Of a DNA stretch of 64,000 nt, positions 16,883 through 26,243 are shown piece after piece. A model generated the notes under the pieces. That model did not search any database. It worked only from the letters and a program-made list of their open reading frames with translations, and was not told where the DNA came from. The position numbers and the translations under genes are program-made. Every line of letters starts with the position of its first letter. Position 1 is the first letter of the stretch. Origin of the DNA: Psychrobacillus glaciei (GTDB taxonomy: Bacteria; Bacillota; Bacilli; Bacillales_A; Planococcaceae). Location of the stretch: the NCBI RefSeq assembly GCF_008973485.1, contig NZ_CP031223.1, positions 3,162,001-3,226,000 of the forward strand, given 5' to 3'.

Positions 16883-17726
16883 TAGGATAGTTGGAACCCG
16901 CTATTATTTCATCCGCAGATTTTATATATAACTCACCATTATGAAAAGGACCTTGCTTTTCTTGAAAGCTATTAACAATCTGAAAACCTAAATGATAACC
17001 TATCCACCGAGGAAATCGACTTCTTTCTTTACCAAATAAAAATAGATGATGATTTTTAGTTCCCAAAACATTTAGCGAAGGTACAAAATGTTTGTTCCAA
17101 AAATAAAGGGCCTCATCATACGAATATTTTTTTGTCCAGGGAGCTAACATTTCTTCACCGTGTAATTCCTTCACAGCGTACTCTCCAAGTCCTTCAATAA
17201 TAAGGGAATCCTTCAGTGAAATCTTATCTGGCACCAAATCTAAAAATTTTAATCGACAAACATGATTATATTCATGGGCTAATAATGCCCTTATCTCCTC
17301 TATAGTAATCTTAGTAGATAAAAATAAAAACAGGACATTTCTATATGCTATTCCATTTTTTCTAGGTATTTGTTCGCCAGATTTCAAATTAGCTTTTTTT
17401 ATAGGAAAAATATAGATGGAAACCTTTGGACCTTTCCATAATTTCCTTAAATATTTATACTCTTTCTCCACAGTTCTCCATACATTCTGTTCTTCCATTT
17501 CTTTTACGTTGTTCTTTACATGAATCCATTCATCTGGTTCAAATAATCCTTGAGTTAGAAGTTCGTATTGCAAAACTTCTGGATTTATTTTAGGGAAAAA
17601 TTCCATGAGTGGCTCACATATTGTCTCACACTGCATGTAAGATAAACTTTTCCCAGACTTTTCTTCACATACTTCAACAAATTTATGAAGTAAATTCTTT
17701 GTATCAATTACTGACATGTATCTCAT
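16875..17726 (-). CDS. DUF2268 putative zinc metallopeptidase
   Basis: Protein of 283 residues. The zinc motif HEYNH (in LLAHEYNHVCR, about residue 173) and a downstream EGLGEYAV give the HExxH...E pattern of the DUF2268 (YjaZ-like) family. Intracellular, no signal peptide. Substrate unknown. Convergent with and slightly overlapping the methyltransferase gene. Confidence 0.82.
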   Translation of the reverse strand: MRYMSVIDTKNLLHKFVEVCEEKSGKSLSYMQCETICEPLMEFFPKINPEVLQYELLTQGLFEPDEWIHVKNNVKEMEEQNVWRTVEKEYKYLRKLWKGPKVSIYIFPIKKANLKSGEQIPRKNGIAYRNVLFLFLSTKITIEEIRALLAHEYNHVCRLKFLDLVPDKISLKDSLIIEGLGEYAVKELHGEEMLAPWTKKYSYDEALYFWNKHFVPSLNVLGTKNHHLFLFGKERSRFPRWIGYHLGFQIVNSFQEKQGPFHNGELYIKSADEIIAGSNYPII

Positions 17727-17895
17727 CCTTCTTATTTTATTCTTCTTTCTTTTCCATTCTTCATTGCCTTTTGAAACTTGAAATTACTTTTATCCATAAC
17801 CTTTAGACTAGACGATTGTCTATTACACAACATTATTAGCGGCATATGTTAATAAAACATACTTGTATGTAAATAGTCTTGAAAGGAGGATGGAA

Positions 17896-18177
17896 ATGAG
17901 TCAATCTAATTTATACAATCAATGTTGTAATTATCATGGGCAAAGGGTAAGAATTACTTGTCGAGATGGTAGAGTTCATGTAGGCCAAATTACTAGAACT
18001 AATAGACAAACAGTTTGGATTCGACCTTCGCAAAATCTTGGCGGCTATGGTTTGGGATTCTATGGCGGATATGGTGGATATGGTGGATATGGTGGATATG
18101 GTGGAGGCGGATTCGGATATGGCATCGCTCTTGGTGCAATTACAGGAATCGTACTAGCTACAGCATTCTTTTGGTAA
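17896..18177 (+). CDS. Gly/Tyr-rich small protein with Sm-like N-terminus, hypothetical
   Basis: Protein of 93 residues starting at ATG 17896, after AAAGGAGGATGGAA. Residues 1-45 (CCNYHGQRVRITCRDGRVHV...) look like a small beta-barrel with two vicinal Cys. Then comes a Gly-Gly-Tyr repeat encoded by about five copies of a 9-bp unit (18060-18108), then a hydrophobic C-terminal helix. The composition recalls spore-coat or surface proteins of Bacilli, but no family can be named. Confidence 0.65.
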   Translation: MSQSNLYNQCCNYHGQRVRITCRDGRVHVGQITRTNRQTVWIRPSQNLGGYGLGFYGGYGGYGGYGGYGGGGFGYGIALGAITGIVLATAFFW

Positions 18178-18179
18178 AA

Positions 18180-18645
18180 CATATACTATCGTATTCAAAT
18201 CAATTTCACGATTCTACAAACATTGTCTAACTACTATAAAAATTCAATTTGGCCTTGGTGCATCGCGACCAGATTTTGCTCCTATGCAAAGCTCGTTACA
18301 GAAAACAGTGCATCAAGGTTGCTCTATGAAACCCTTAACAAAATCTTTGGCATCCGTACGAGGCTTTAACCTTATTCAGCAGTCACTTGAACTCCATTCT
18401 AAGTTTGGATGCTTCATTCGAATTCATCTCCCCATTCATGGAAGTGGGAGTCTGTGCTGCTGAATAAGTCAAAGCTTTCTATTATTCTTTTTTATTGGAA
18501 ATAGAATAGAAACAAGTCATTAAAGATTACTTGGTTACTACACACACTTTTTCATATTTATTGAAATATGTGTATACCTTAATCTTTTAAAAATTTTCAT
18601 CTGCTATTTTCCCTATGAATAAAATTAATACTACCCTCAATAAAG
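18180..18645. other. non-coding interval with a long inverted repeat
   Basis: No gene found. It contains the inverted repeat at 18361-18478 and GC-richer DNA before it (GGTGCATCGCGACC, then GTGCATCAAGG). Confidence 0.4.
18361..18478. repeat. 118-nt inverted-repeat element
   Basis: Left arm GGCTTTAACCTTATTCAGCAG (near 18363) and right arm CTGCTGAATAAGTCAAAGCTTT (near 18457) pair over about 20 positions. The central 75 bases separate them and there is no T-tract. This could be a structured RNA or a dispersed repeat; identity unknown. Confidence 0.45.
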
Positions 18646-18649
18646 TCTT

Positions 18650-18926
18650 TTAAAAATGACTCGCTAACAGTAGCCCCCGGGTATTCCCTGACTTAATTTG
18701 ATAATAGTAATTTATTTTACTTTCATCTTCAAATACAACGCGTACACTCCAAACAGGTAATTTGGAAAACACGCTTTCAATTGATTTAATTTCTTGAAGA
18801 CCATATCCTTTGCCTTCTGTTAAATACTCCTCAGCCTGCTTTTCTAAGCTATTCTTTTTCAACTCAGTATAACAAAATGGAATGAGAACAATAGTTGCTA
18901 AAAGTAGAAATACTATTTTTTTTCAT
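18650..18926 (-). pseudogene. small exported protein gene with frameshift in an A8 tract
   Basis: GGAAGGGATATAACTTTA precedes an ATG at 18926 followed by eight A (18916-18923 on the other strand as T8). With seven A the frame reads M-K-K-I-V-F-L-L-L-A-T-I-V-L-I-P-F and continues into the 70-residue frame ending at 18650 (KNSLEKQAEEYLTEGKGYGL...). With eight A it stops after 20 codons. A real frameshift, a slippage-controlled gene or a sequencing error are all possible. Without the leader the downstream frame has no good start. Confidence 0.6.
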
Positions 18927-18992
18927 TAAAGTTATATCCCTTCCTTAATGATGAAAAAGCAAATTTATCTATGAATTACATAAAATAACCTA

Positions 18993-19298
18993 CTATTCAG
19001 TCTTTTTTATATAATTTTTTATCTCATTAGAAATAATAGAAGTATCCCAAGGATGCCAATACCAAACATTGCCGTCGTAAAATAAGGGATAGATATATGC
19101 AATTAGTTCTCTGCTATAAAGAACTAATTGGTATATAGTAGTATCTCCTTGAGCAGTATTTGGAGAAAAAGATGACTCTATTTTCCCTTCATTAAGTATA
19201 GCTAAAATCCCTTTTATTTCCTGGTCATTTAATATAATATTATTCAGTTGAGGTTTGTTATAGCCTTCATAAAATTCAACTTTATTAATTGCCTCCAA
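18993..19298 (-). CDS. hypothetical protein, TTG start, possibly N-truncated
   Basis: Frame of 101 residues beginning at TTG 19298 with AAGGA seven bases upstream. The same frame stays open 20 codons further to a TGA that is the end of the neighbouring broken gene. It contains a pattern (LNDQEIKGILAILNEGK) like the many Bacillus lipoproteins of unknown function. It may be the tail of a decayed gene. Confidence 0.45.
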   Translation of the reverse strand: MEAINKVEFYEGYNKPQLNNIILNDQEIKGILAILNEGKIESSFSPNTAQGDTTIYQLVLYSRELIAYIYPLFYDGNVWYWHPWDTSIISNEIKNYIKKTE

Positions 19299-19355
19299 AT
19301 CGATATCCTTGAAATGGTGCAGAAAATTGCCCTCACCTGAATTGGAATAGTATAT

Positions 19356-19726
19356 TCAATACCCATTAATTTCATTTTCATCTGGGATTGCAACAAAGTC
19401 TTTTATATCTTTCACACGAAATATTTCAGTTCCTTCCTCCCAAAATGCAGCATCTCCATCTTTCGTTCGATAATGAGGATCAAAAACATTCCTGGAAACA
19501 TTAAATTGTACTTCTCCTACTTTTTCTCCAATACATTGGGGTCGGCAATGATTGCAGAATATATTGATTCATATTGATTTCCATTAATATCTACAAAATC
19601 AACCCACTCAATAATTGAACGTGTTTCGTGAATATTTTGTGTAGTAGTAATGGTTTTTTTGGTGGTATTCATATTACAGGATATTAAAAATAGACTGCAA
19701 ATAAGCAATAAACTAACTTTTTTCAT
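19356..19726 (-). pseudogene. lipoprotein gene with a one-base frameshift
   Basis: AAAGGAGGATTGG precedes ATG 19726. The signal peptide ends in lipobox LISC (MKKVSLLLICSLFLISC). The frame fails at a run of four C on the minus strand (19538-19541): one more C would continue it through IGEKVGEVQFNVSRNVFDPH and on to a TGA at 19356. As read it is truncated after about 70 residues. The family is not recognised. Confidence 0.65.
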
Positions 19727-19868
19727 CCAATCCTCCTTTACTTTTTGTATCTCCAGTATACTCATTGAAGATACTATCCATTTGATCTGTAATCAGTGTA
19801 ATTGAATTACACCCTTTTCAAAAATAAAAATAATGTCATTCAATACAAACAGAGAATCGACACTCGTT

Positions 19869-20333
19869 TTATTTCACTTGAATTACAAATGCATAGAAGG
19901 CATCTCCATTTGAAACGTTCTCTAAGTGATCATCCATCCACCATACACTATACGAATAATAATAAGTCCCTTTTTCGGTAGGAGCGGTTATTTGATTATC
20001 TTTTATGGAAATTTCAATTTGCTCGCTGTTATTCATCTGAGTAACACTGAATTCGTTTGGTTTGGGTTCATAATTCATGACAAACTTAATTTGGTCACCT
20101 GACTTAACATGAATAGGTTCTGTACCTTTCAACAGTTCAATTGGTCCAACAGTATCTACACAAACACCATTATTTTCGTTATTCCAGCAATAAGTGCCCA
20201 ACTTCGTTTCATAGGTTTCTTTTCCAATCTCAATTAATACATTTGGGGGTTTATTCAAAACGGTATGTTGACTTGAACATCCTACAAGAATAGTTACAAC
20301 TAATATTAGTAACGCATAAAATCGTTTGTTCAA
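19869..20333 (-). CDS. lipoprotein, hypothetical
   Basis: Protein of 154 residues with lipoprotein signal MNKRFYALLILVVTILVGCS. The mature part is a beta-rich domain with two Cys (TYCWN and GVCVDT) that may form a disulphide, ending in a strand pattern (TYYYSYSVWW...FYAFVIQV) like small Ig-like domains. AGGAGG-like GGAGGT precedes the ATG. Function unknown. Confidence 0.75.
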   Translation of the reverse strand: MNKRFYALLILVVTILVGCSSQHTVLNKPPNVLIEIGKETYETKLGTYCWNNENNGVCVDTVGPIELLKGTEPIHVKSGDQIKFVMNYEPKPNEFSVTQMNNSEQIEISIKDNQITAPTEKGTYYYSYSVWWMDDHLENVSNGDAFYAFVIQVK

Positions 20334-20394
20334 TTGACTTACCTCCTTTTGAATTAGTAGACGGTATATAACATAGTAAAGTTACTAATATTTA

Positions 20395-20436
20395 CAAATA
20401 AAAGGACCTATTCATTATAATAGGTCCTTTCATTTT
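20395..20436 (-). terminator. terminator of the luxS-mcc operon
   Basis: AAAGGACCTATT pairs with ATAGGTCCTTT, followed by TTATTT on the minus strand, just after mccB. Confidence 0.85.
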
Positions 20437-20440
20437 GCTA

Positions 20441-21574
<1,134 letters not shown>

Positions 21575-21577
21575 TTA

Positions 21578-22510
21578 TTATTTCTCCTCCTTGAATAATT
21601 CATATACGTTTTGACTTAAATAACGTTCACTTGAGTCTGGAAAAATCGTGACAATATGACTTCCTTCTTTCGCTGTTTCCGCTTCCTTAAGTGCAGCGAA
21701 AAAAGCTGCTCCTGAAGAACTTCCAACTAGCAAGCCTTCTTCTTTCGACAATGCTCTTAATTGTGCAAATGCCTCTTCATCACTTACTGTATGAATCGCA
21801 TCAAAATAAGAATGGTCCATGAATTCCGGTAAAAACTCCATTCCAATTCCTTCCGTAACATGCGAGGCTACAGCTCCTCCATTTAAAATGGATCCGACCG
21901 GCTCTACTATTACGGTTTTAACATCCACTTTTTGCTCTTTTAAGAAAGTAGCTGTCCCCATAAAAGTTCCACCTGAACCTGCGCCAGCAACAAACACATC
22001 AATCTGTCCATCTAAATCGCGCCATAATTCTGGCCCCAATGTTTTTGTATACGTTGCAGGATTTGCCGGATTTGAAAATTGAGAAGGTGAAAAAGCATTT
22101 GGAATCTCATTCACTAATTCACGTGCTTTCTCAATTGCGCCCTTCATTCCAAGTGCAGTTTCTGTATTAACAATTTTTGCTCCTAACGCACGCATCAACG
22201 TTTGTTTCTCTACACTAAACTTCTCAGGAACAACAAACATTACTTTATATCCTTTTCCGATTGCGGCTAGCGCAATACCAATTCCCGTATTCCCAGCAGT
22301 TGGTTCAATGATCGTTCCACCAGGTACGAGCTTTCCAGATTTCTCGGCGTCCTCAATTAAAGACAAACCGAGACGATCCTTCACACTACCTCCTGGATTC
22401 ATAAACTCAAGCTTAGCAAATATCCGGCAATTATTAGGAATCGGAATATGCGTGATTTCTACAACTGGTGTGTTTCCGATTAATTCTTGTACACTACTAA
22501 TGATATTCAT
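21578..22510 (-). CDS. mccA: cystathionine beta-synthase (O-acetylserine-dependent), cysteine synthase family
   Basis: Protein of 310 residues. It starts SVQELIGNTPVVEI, and the PLP lysine lies in GGSVKDRLGLS (about residue 44). The phosphate-binding loop is PTAGNTGIGIA and the substrate loop GAGSGGTFMG. Fold type II PLP enzyme. In Bacillus subtilis MccA makes cystathionine from homocysteine and O-acetylserine in the reverse transsulfuration route. It lies between luxS, which produces homocysteine, and mccB. Confidence 0.87.
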   Translation of the reverse strand: MNIISSVQELIGNTPVVEITHIPIPNNCRIFAKLEFMNPGGSVKDRLGLSLIEDAEKSGKLVPGGTIIEPTAGNTGIGIALAAIGKGYKVMFVVPEKFSVEKQTLMRALGAKIVNTETALGMKGAIEKARELVNEIPNAFSPSQFSNPANPATYTKTLGPELWRDLDGQIDVFVAGAGSGGTFMGTATFLKEQKVDVKTVIVEPVGSILNGGAVASHVTEGIGMEFLPEFMDHSYFDAIHTVSDEEAFAQLRALSKEEGLLVGSSSGAAFFAALKEAETAKEGSHIVTIFPDSSERYLSQNVYELFKEEK

Positions 22511-22516
22511 TTGCGT

Positions 22517-22987
22517 TTACGCTTCCTCTTTATAAATTTGTCGCCATTCATCTTTTTTCTCAAGCATTTCCGCGGCAATTTCCTTTGCCCCTTCTAAACT
22601 ATGGCTTGCTGCCCATCCACATTGCACTTCATTACAAGCTGGAACTTCTGTCGCCCCCAACACATCTTGTAATGTCTTTTCTATTATTTCTAAAATTTCA
22701 TCATAGTTTGTATGATTCATGACTGACAAATAAAAACCAGTCTGGCAACCCATTGGGCTAATATCTACTACCTGCCCTGTATAATTACGAATATTTTCAG
22801 CCATTAAATGCTCCAATGAATGTAATCCTGGCATTTCCATATGTTCTATGTTTGGCTGCTTAAAACGGATATCATATTTATAAATTTCATCACCATGAAC
22901 GCCTTCTTTTGTTCCTGCTAAACGTACGAATGGTGCCGCAACTTTCGTATGATCTAAGTTAAAACTTTCTACATTCATTTTCTTCAT
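22517..22987 (-). CDS. luxS: S-ribosylhomocysteine lyase
   Basis: Protein of 156 residues. The metal site HSLEH (about residue 55) with the later Cys in [17 protein letters not shown] are the LuxS hallmarks. It cleaves S-ribosylhomocysteine to homocysteine and DPD, the AI-2 precursor. AAGGAG sits best for the ATG at 22987; ATGs at 22993 and 22978 are alternatives. It is 6 bases from mccA. In B. subtilis the equivalent operon position is filled by mtnN, so this arrangement puts both homocysteine release and its use in one transcript. Confidence 0.93.
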   Translation of the reverse strand: MKKMNVESFNLDHTKVAAPFVRLAGTKEGVHGDEIYKYDIRFKQPNIEHMEMPGLHSLEHLMAENIRNYTGQVVDISPMGCQTGFYLSVMNHTNYDEILEIIEKTLQDVLGATEVPACNEVQCGWAASHSLEGAKEIAAEMLEKKDEWRQIYKEEA

Positions 22988-22999
22988 TTTCATCGCTCC

Positions 23000-23641
23000 T
23001 TATTTTTTCGTTGCATCCATTAACCAAACAAAATCATTCATTTTTAGGAAGCTTACTTGAAATCCTGCGTCATCAAATAACTTTGTTAATATTGGGATTG
23101 TCGTATAGTATTCTCTTTCTAAATCGTCTGCCACGTTATGGAAACCACGATTTCTTTCCTTAATTACTTGATTTTTCTTTGCACCATCTGTAATAAAAGC
23201 AGTATCCGCAAAAACTACTTTTCCACTTGCCGGAAGTAGTTGCGCATATATCTTTAACGCTTCTCCTTTTTCCTCATCCGTTAAATGATGAAAAACATAT
23301 GAGCTAACAAATGCATCTATATTTTCATTTGCTACATTAAATTGAAGTAAATCCCCATCCATTATGTTTATTGAAGGAAACCGGTCTGCAGTTACTTGAC
23401 GCATCTTTGTATTAGGTTCAATACCAATGACCGAATTACCTGCTTCGATTAGCTGAGCAGTTAAATTTCCTGTGCCTGTTCCAAATTCAATAACCGTGCC
23501 CGAAACTCGCTTTGCTACTTCACTTAAAATAGTTTCATAGCCTTCGAATACATCGCGATATTCCGGATCTTCGCCAGAAACAGAAGCATCATAAGAGTGT
23601 GCCCATTCATCAAAAATTTCTACAAATTCTCTACCCATCAT
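23000..23641 (-). CDS. yrrT: YrrT-like SAM-dependent methyltransferase
   Basis: Protein of 213 residues. Motif I VIEFGTGTGNLTAQLIEAG is at about residue 45 and motif II VIGIEPNTKMRQV; it begins REFVEIFDEWAHSYDASV as in YrrT. First gene of the yrrT-luxS-mccA-mccB operon. The exact methyl acceptor of YrrT is not known. AAAGGGG precedes the ATG. Confidence 0.87.
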   Translation of the reverse strand: MMGREFVEIFDEWAHSYDASVSGEDPEYRDVFEGYETILSEVAKRVSGTVIEFGTGTGNLTAQLIEAGNSVIGIEPNTKMRQVTADRFPSINIMDGDLLQFNVANENIDAFVSSYVFHHLTDEEKGEALKIYAQLLPASGKVVFADTAFITDGAKKNQVIKERNRGFHNVADDLEREYYTTIPILTKLFDDAGFQVSFLKMNDFVWLMDATKK

Positions 23642-23657
23642 CTAACCCCTTTTAGAA

Positions 23658-23700
23658 ACATATTATTCCTACTTGAATACTTTGTTTTAGGCTTATTATT
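23658..23700 (-). promoter_or_regulatory. possible CymR-type operator upstream of yrrT
   Basis: On the minus strand the upstream region reads AGTATTCAAGTAGGAATAAT, which resembles the ATNGGAATT half of the CymR consensus known for cysteine-regulated operons in Bacillus. No CymR gene is in the window. Weak, motif-based. Confidence 0.3.
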
Positions 23701-23830
23701 AATAGTTATAACATAATCGAAGGAATTGTCAAATGAAAAAAGCTCATCCAAAGTGGACAAGCTCTTTTACAAAATTCTAAAATATGAGATGATGCATATA
23801 AAGAATTCTAAATAATAAAGGGGTGTTTTT

Positions 23831-24082
23831 ATGAATTTTTGGAAGTATTTTTTTGCAGGAATAATTACAAAAGTAATTGTGGAAATGACGATATATAAGT
23901 TGGATTTTTTTCAATATAACCTATTTAAACATTTTAACTGGGTATCTTTATTCAGTTTTTCATTAGAAACAATATTCTTTGCAGCAATTTATATCATGGT
24001 ATTTTATATCCTAACAAACTTCAGCACGTGGAAGATGCGTGTAAAATATGAGCTTGCTCAGAAAAAAAATAACCTAGATTAA
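23831..24082 (+). CDS. two-helix membrane protein, hypothetical
   Basis: Protein of 83 residues after AAAGGGGTG. Hydrophobic segments at about 3-20 and 38-62, a basic C-terminus (KYELAQKKNNLD). No family recognised. Confidence 0.6.
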   Translation: MNFWKYFFAGIITKVIVEMTIYKLDFFQYNLFKHFNWVSLFSFSLETIFFAAIYIMVFYILTNFSTWKMRVKYELAQKKNNLD

Positions 24083-24182
24083 TTCATCTGCGATATACGC
24101 AATATCAATAAAAGTAGCTTTTGGATAGACGCTGACTTGCAGTTTCATTTTTTTCTATATTCTCAGAAGTTTAAGTATGAAA

Positions 24183-24788
24183 CTATTGCTTCCCACAAGC
24201 AAAGCACCTTCTATCTAGATCCGTATCACCGTAAATTCGAAGTTCCTTTTCTTCTCCACAATTCATACATTTTTCAAAATATATTTGTGGTAAAATACCA
24301 TCTTCAGCTAGAGGTACCCATTCCTTTTCATATAACATTTTTGTCATTCCAAAATCTATTAATACAAAATGTCCATTTTCATCTATACCATAATTACCGC
24401 TATCCTTTAAGTCAAAGCCATCGTATTCCTTGTTGATTAAATGTATTGCAGATTTTAATTCTTCTGTAAATCGTAAATCTTCGCTTATTTCAAGATCATA
24501 TGATTGTGCTTCAATTAATGGCAGGTTAGAATAATATTTTTGTATAGAGATCTGCTCGTCTACGTAAACGATATCTGCTACATATTTAGTTAGACCTTGC
24601 GTATTTAATTTAGTAAAAATGTTGTATTCATTTTGGGATTGTTTAAACCCTATCGGATGTAAATGTTGTTTGATAACATAATTTTTATAGCGAAATACCT
24701 TTCTTGTAGAACCTATTCCAACAAATGTTTTATTCGTACAAAGATTATGTAGGTTATCTTTAATAAACTGAATATCTTTTTCTAGCAT
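24183..24788 (-). CDS. protein-kinase-like protein with C-terminal zinc ribbon
   Basis: Protein of 201 residues starting at MLEKDIQF after AAAGGAG. It has a minimal kinase fold: a Gly-rich loop VGIGSTRKVFRY, a Lys in NYVIKQH, and DFGMTK as the metal motif (about residue 148). The usual HxD catalytic loop is replaced by GFDLKDSGNYGID. The last 40 residues hold CMNC...CFACG, a four-Cys zinc ribbon. It could be a small phosphotransferase or pseudokinase; no substrate can be named. Confidence 0.65.
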   Translation of the reverse strand: MLEKDIQFIKDNLHNLCTNKTFVGIGSTRKVFRYKNYVIKQHLHPIGFKQSQNEYNIFTKLNTQGLTKYVADIVYVDEQISIQKYYSNLPLIEAQSYDLEISEDLRFTEELKSAIHLINKEYDGFDLKDSGNYGIDENGHFVLIDFGMTKMLYEKEWVPLAEDGILPQIYFEKCMNCGEEKELRIYGDTDLDRRCFACGKQ

Positions 24789-24913
24789 GTTTTCTCCTTT
24801 CAATAGCAGCCTATTTTTTCCTAATCAATAAAACTTCAGTAAAGAGCATAGTATGGAATTACCCTTTTGAAAAAATTAAAGTTTTATATGATCAATGAAA
24901 GGAGATATCCTAA

Positions 24914-25195
24914 TTGAAGAAAAATTTAAACAAAGTTTTAGGTGCAACGTTTATGATTCTTAGTGGTTTCTTCTACACAGCAGAAAGAATTGCGAAAAGA
25001 GTGGCAGATTCAATTGTTGAATCTGGGTATGCATCACAAGGTATGTCTACAAGTGGATTAGTATATTTCCCAGGTTTTTTTGATAACTTTTTTGTTTGGT
25101 TATTCTTTTTTATTGGCTTCTTGCTTTTCATATATGGTTTTTCAAAGAGGTTTGTAGATATCTTTATTAAGAATTTACTCCATAATGACAAGTAG
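24914..25195 (+). CDS. two-helix membrane protein, hypothetical
   Basis: Protein of 93 residues from TTG after AAAGGAGATA. The N-terminal helix (KVLGATFMILSGFFYTAERI) and second helix (FFVWLFFFIGFLLFIYGF) resemble the layout of the array protein at 59006-59206, which also ends its second helix in LFIYGF. Function unknown. Confidence 0.6.
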   Translation: MKKNLNKVLGATFMILSGFFYTAERIAKRVADSIVESGYASQGMSTSGLVYFPGFFDNFFVWLFFFIGFLLFIYGFSKRFVDIFIKNLLHNDK

Positions 25196-25340
25196 AAGTA
25201 TTCAATTTTCTATAATTGTTTACTAGAAAAGTATTCTATTACTTCGCCAACTAAGGTACTAATAATAATTCGTCCTAACACAAATACTCTGCTTGTTTAT
25301 TCATTAATATAAAAAGTTTACTTATAATTATCTAGTAAAC

Positions 25341-25460
25341 AATGCAGTGAGGCTACTAATCCTCACTGCATTTTCGATAAGTTGAGTGTACCCCAATATG
25401 TAATACATAAATTATTCTTCTATATACTTCCTCAAAATCCGCTCCAAGTAGTTTCATCTT
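25341..25460 (-). pseudogene. 3' remnant of a copy of the NUDIX gene at 28035, with its terminator
   Basis: A hairpin AATGCAGTGAGG/CCTCACTGCATT is followed after 50 bases by TACTTCCTCAAAATCCGCTC, which matches the end of the gene at 28035-28787 (TACTTCCTCAAAATCGGCTC near 28050). That gene also has a TGCAGGGA hairpin at the same distance. The rest of the copy is gone. Confidence 0.55.
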
Positions 25461-25531
25461 ATTTTTCATTCTGCGTTAATGCTCATGTGCCAATTAACCG
25501 AACTAAAGAGAACTATATGATTTATCTTTCC

Positions 25532-25741
25532 TTAATCAATAATGTCCTTTTTGGATTGAATAAACTTTTGTGTTAATAATCCAGCATTATAAACACCAAA
25601 AATCATAATAAAATCAAAAACTAGCGGTGGAAAAAAAGATCTCTTCTCATTAGAAATTTCAATATAATCAAACGAAGCATATACAAATAAACTAGCAGTT
25701 ATTAAGGAGAAGACAAATTACCACTTCACTGATTTAATCAT
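25532..25741 (-). pseudogene. broken homologue of the array membrane protein at 63533
   Basis: From ATG 25741 the frame reads MIKSVKW, then TAA, then stays open to 25532: FVFSLITASLFVYASFDYIE, then ISNEKRSFFPP and a second helix ending NAGLLTQKFIQSKKD. It matches the cassette protein at 63533-63739 (start MIKSAKG, end NAGLYTQKYIQSKKD) over the whole length. One nonsense codon at position 8 breaks it. It is outside the repeat array and has no attC-like repeat beside it. Confidence 0.8.
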
Positions 25742-26109
25742 AGTATCACCCATCCCTGTTCCTTCTTTTCATTTTCCACAATTCCACCCACTGCTACAAT
25801 ATCTATTGGTATTGGCATTACCATTCTAATCATTTCCCTACATAATTTTTTTCTATCACTAGAATAATTGTTTACAGACCTTTTTATTTATCGTCTGTCT
25901 TATATCCTTCATGTATCGCATTCTAATCTAGGGTCTTGCCATACTGTTTTCATTCCTCTTCAGTAGTTTGAAGTCATATTGTGCATAAAGAGAATGAGCA
26001 TCTCTTGTAACATCGGTCTCCTTAAATAGTAGCTAATACTCTTTTTGAAAATTCTATTTTAATATTATCTTATTTGTTATATAATTGTAAATACTTTACT
26101 CTTTTTACA

Positions 26110-26229
26110 ATGCATACATCTCTCATTTTAGAAGTGATTCGCTATGGTTACATTGAAAGGGAATATCTAATTCTAGAAGAAGATAGTCGTCAAACAAGTA
26201 CATTAATTAATATAAAGAAATACCTTTAA
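26110..26229 (+). pseudogene. short open frame, possible gene remnant
   Basis: A 39-codon frame (MHTSLILEVIRYGYIEREYL and on) ends 15 bases before the S66 peptidase start. No good ribosome binding site. It could be the tail of a lost gene; low confidence. Confidence 0.3.
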
Positions 26230-26243
26230 GGAGAATCTAAACA

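Larger units (their letters stand above)
25196..26109. other. interval with gene remnants
   Basis: No intact gene. It contains a terminator-like hairpin and NUDIX remnant (25341-25460) and a broken membrane-protein gene (25532-25741). From 25750 to 26100 nothing recognisable is seen. Confidence 0.5.

Noticed and set aside
18361-18478. Calling the inverted repeat an attC-like site
   Set aside because: It lacks the GTTAG/CTAAC boxes and spacers of the array repeats.
25382-25576. 64-codon plus-strand frame
   Set aside because: It is the reverse complement of the NUDIX remnant and of the broken membrane gene; no start signal.
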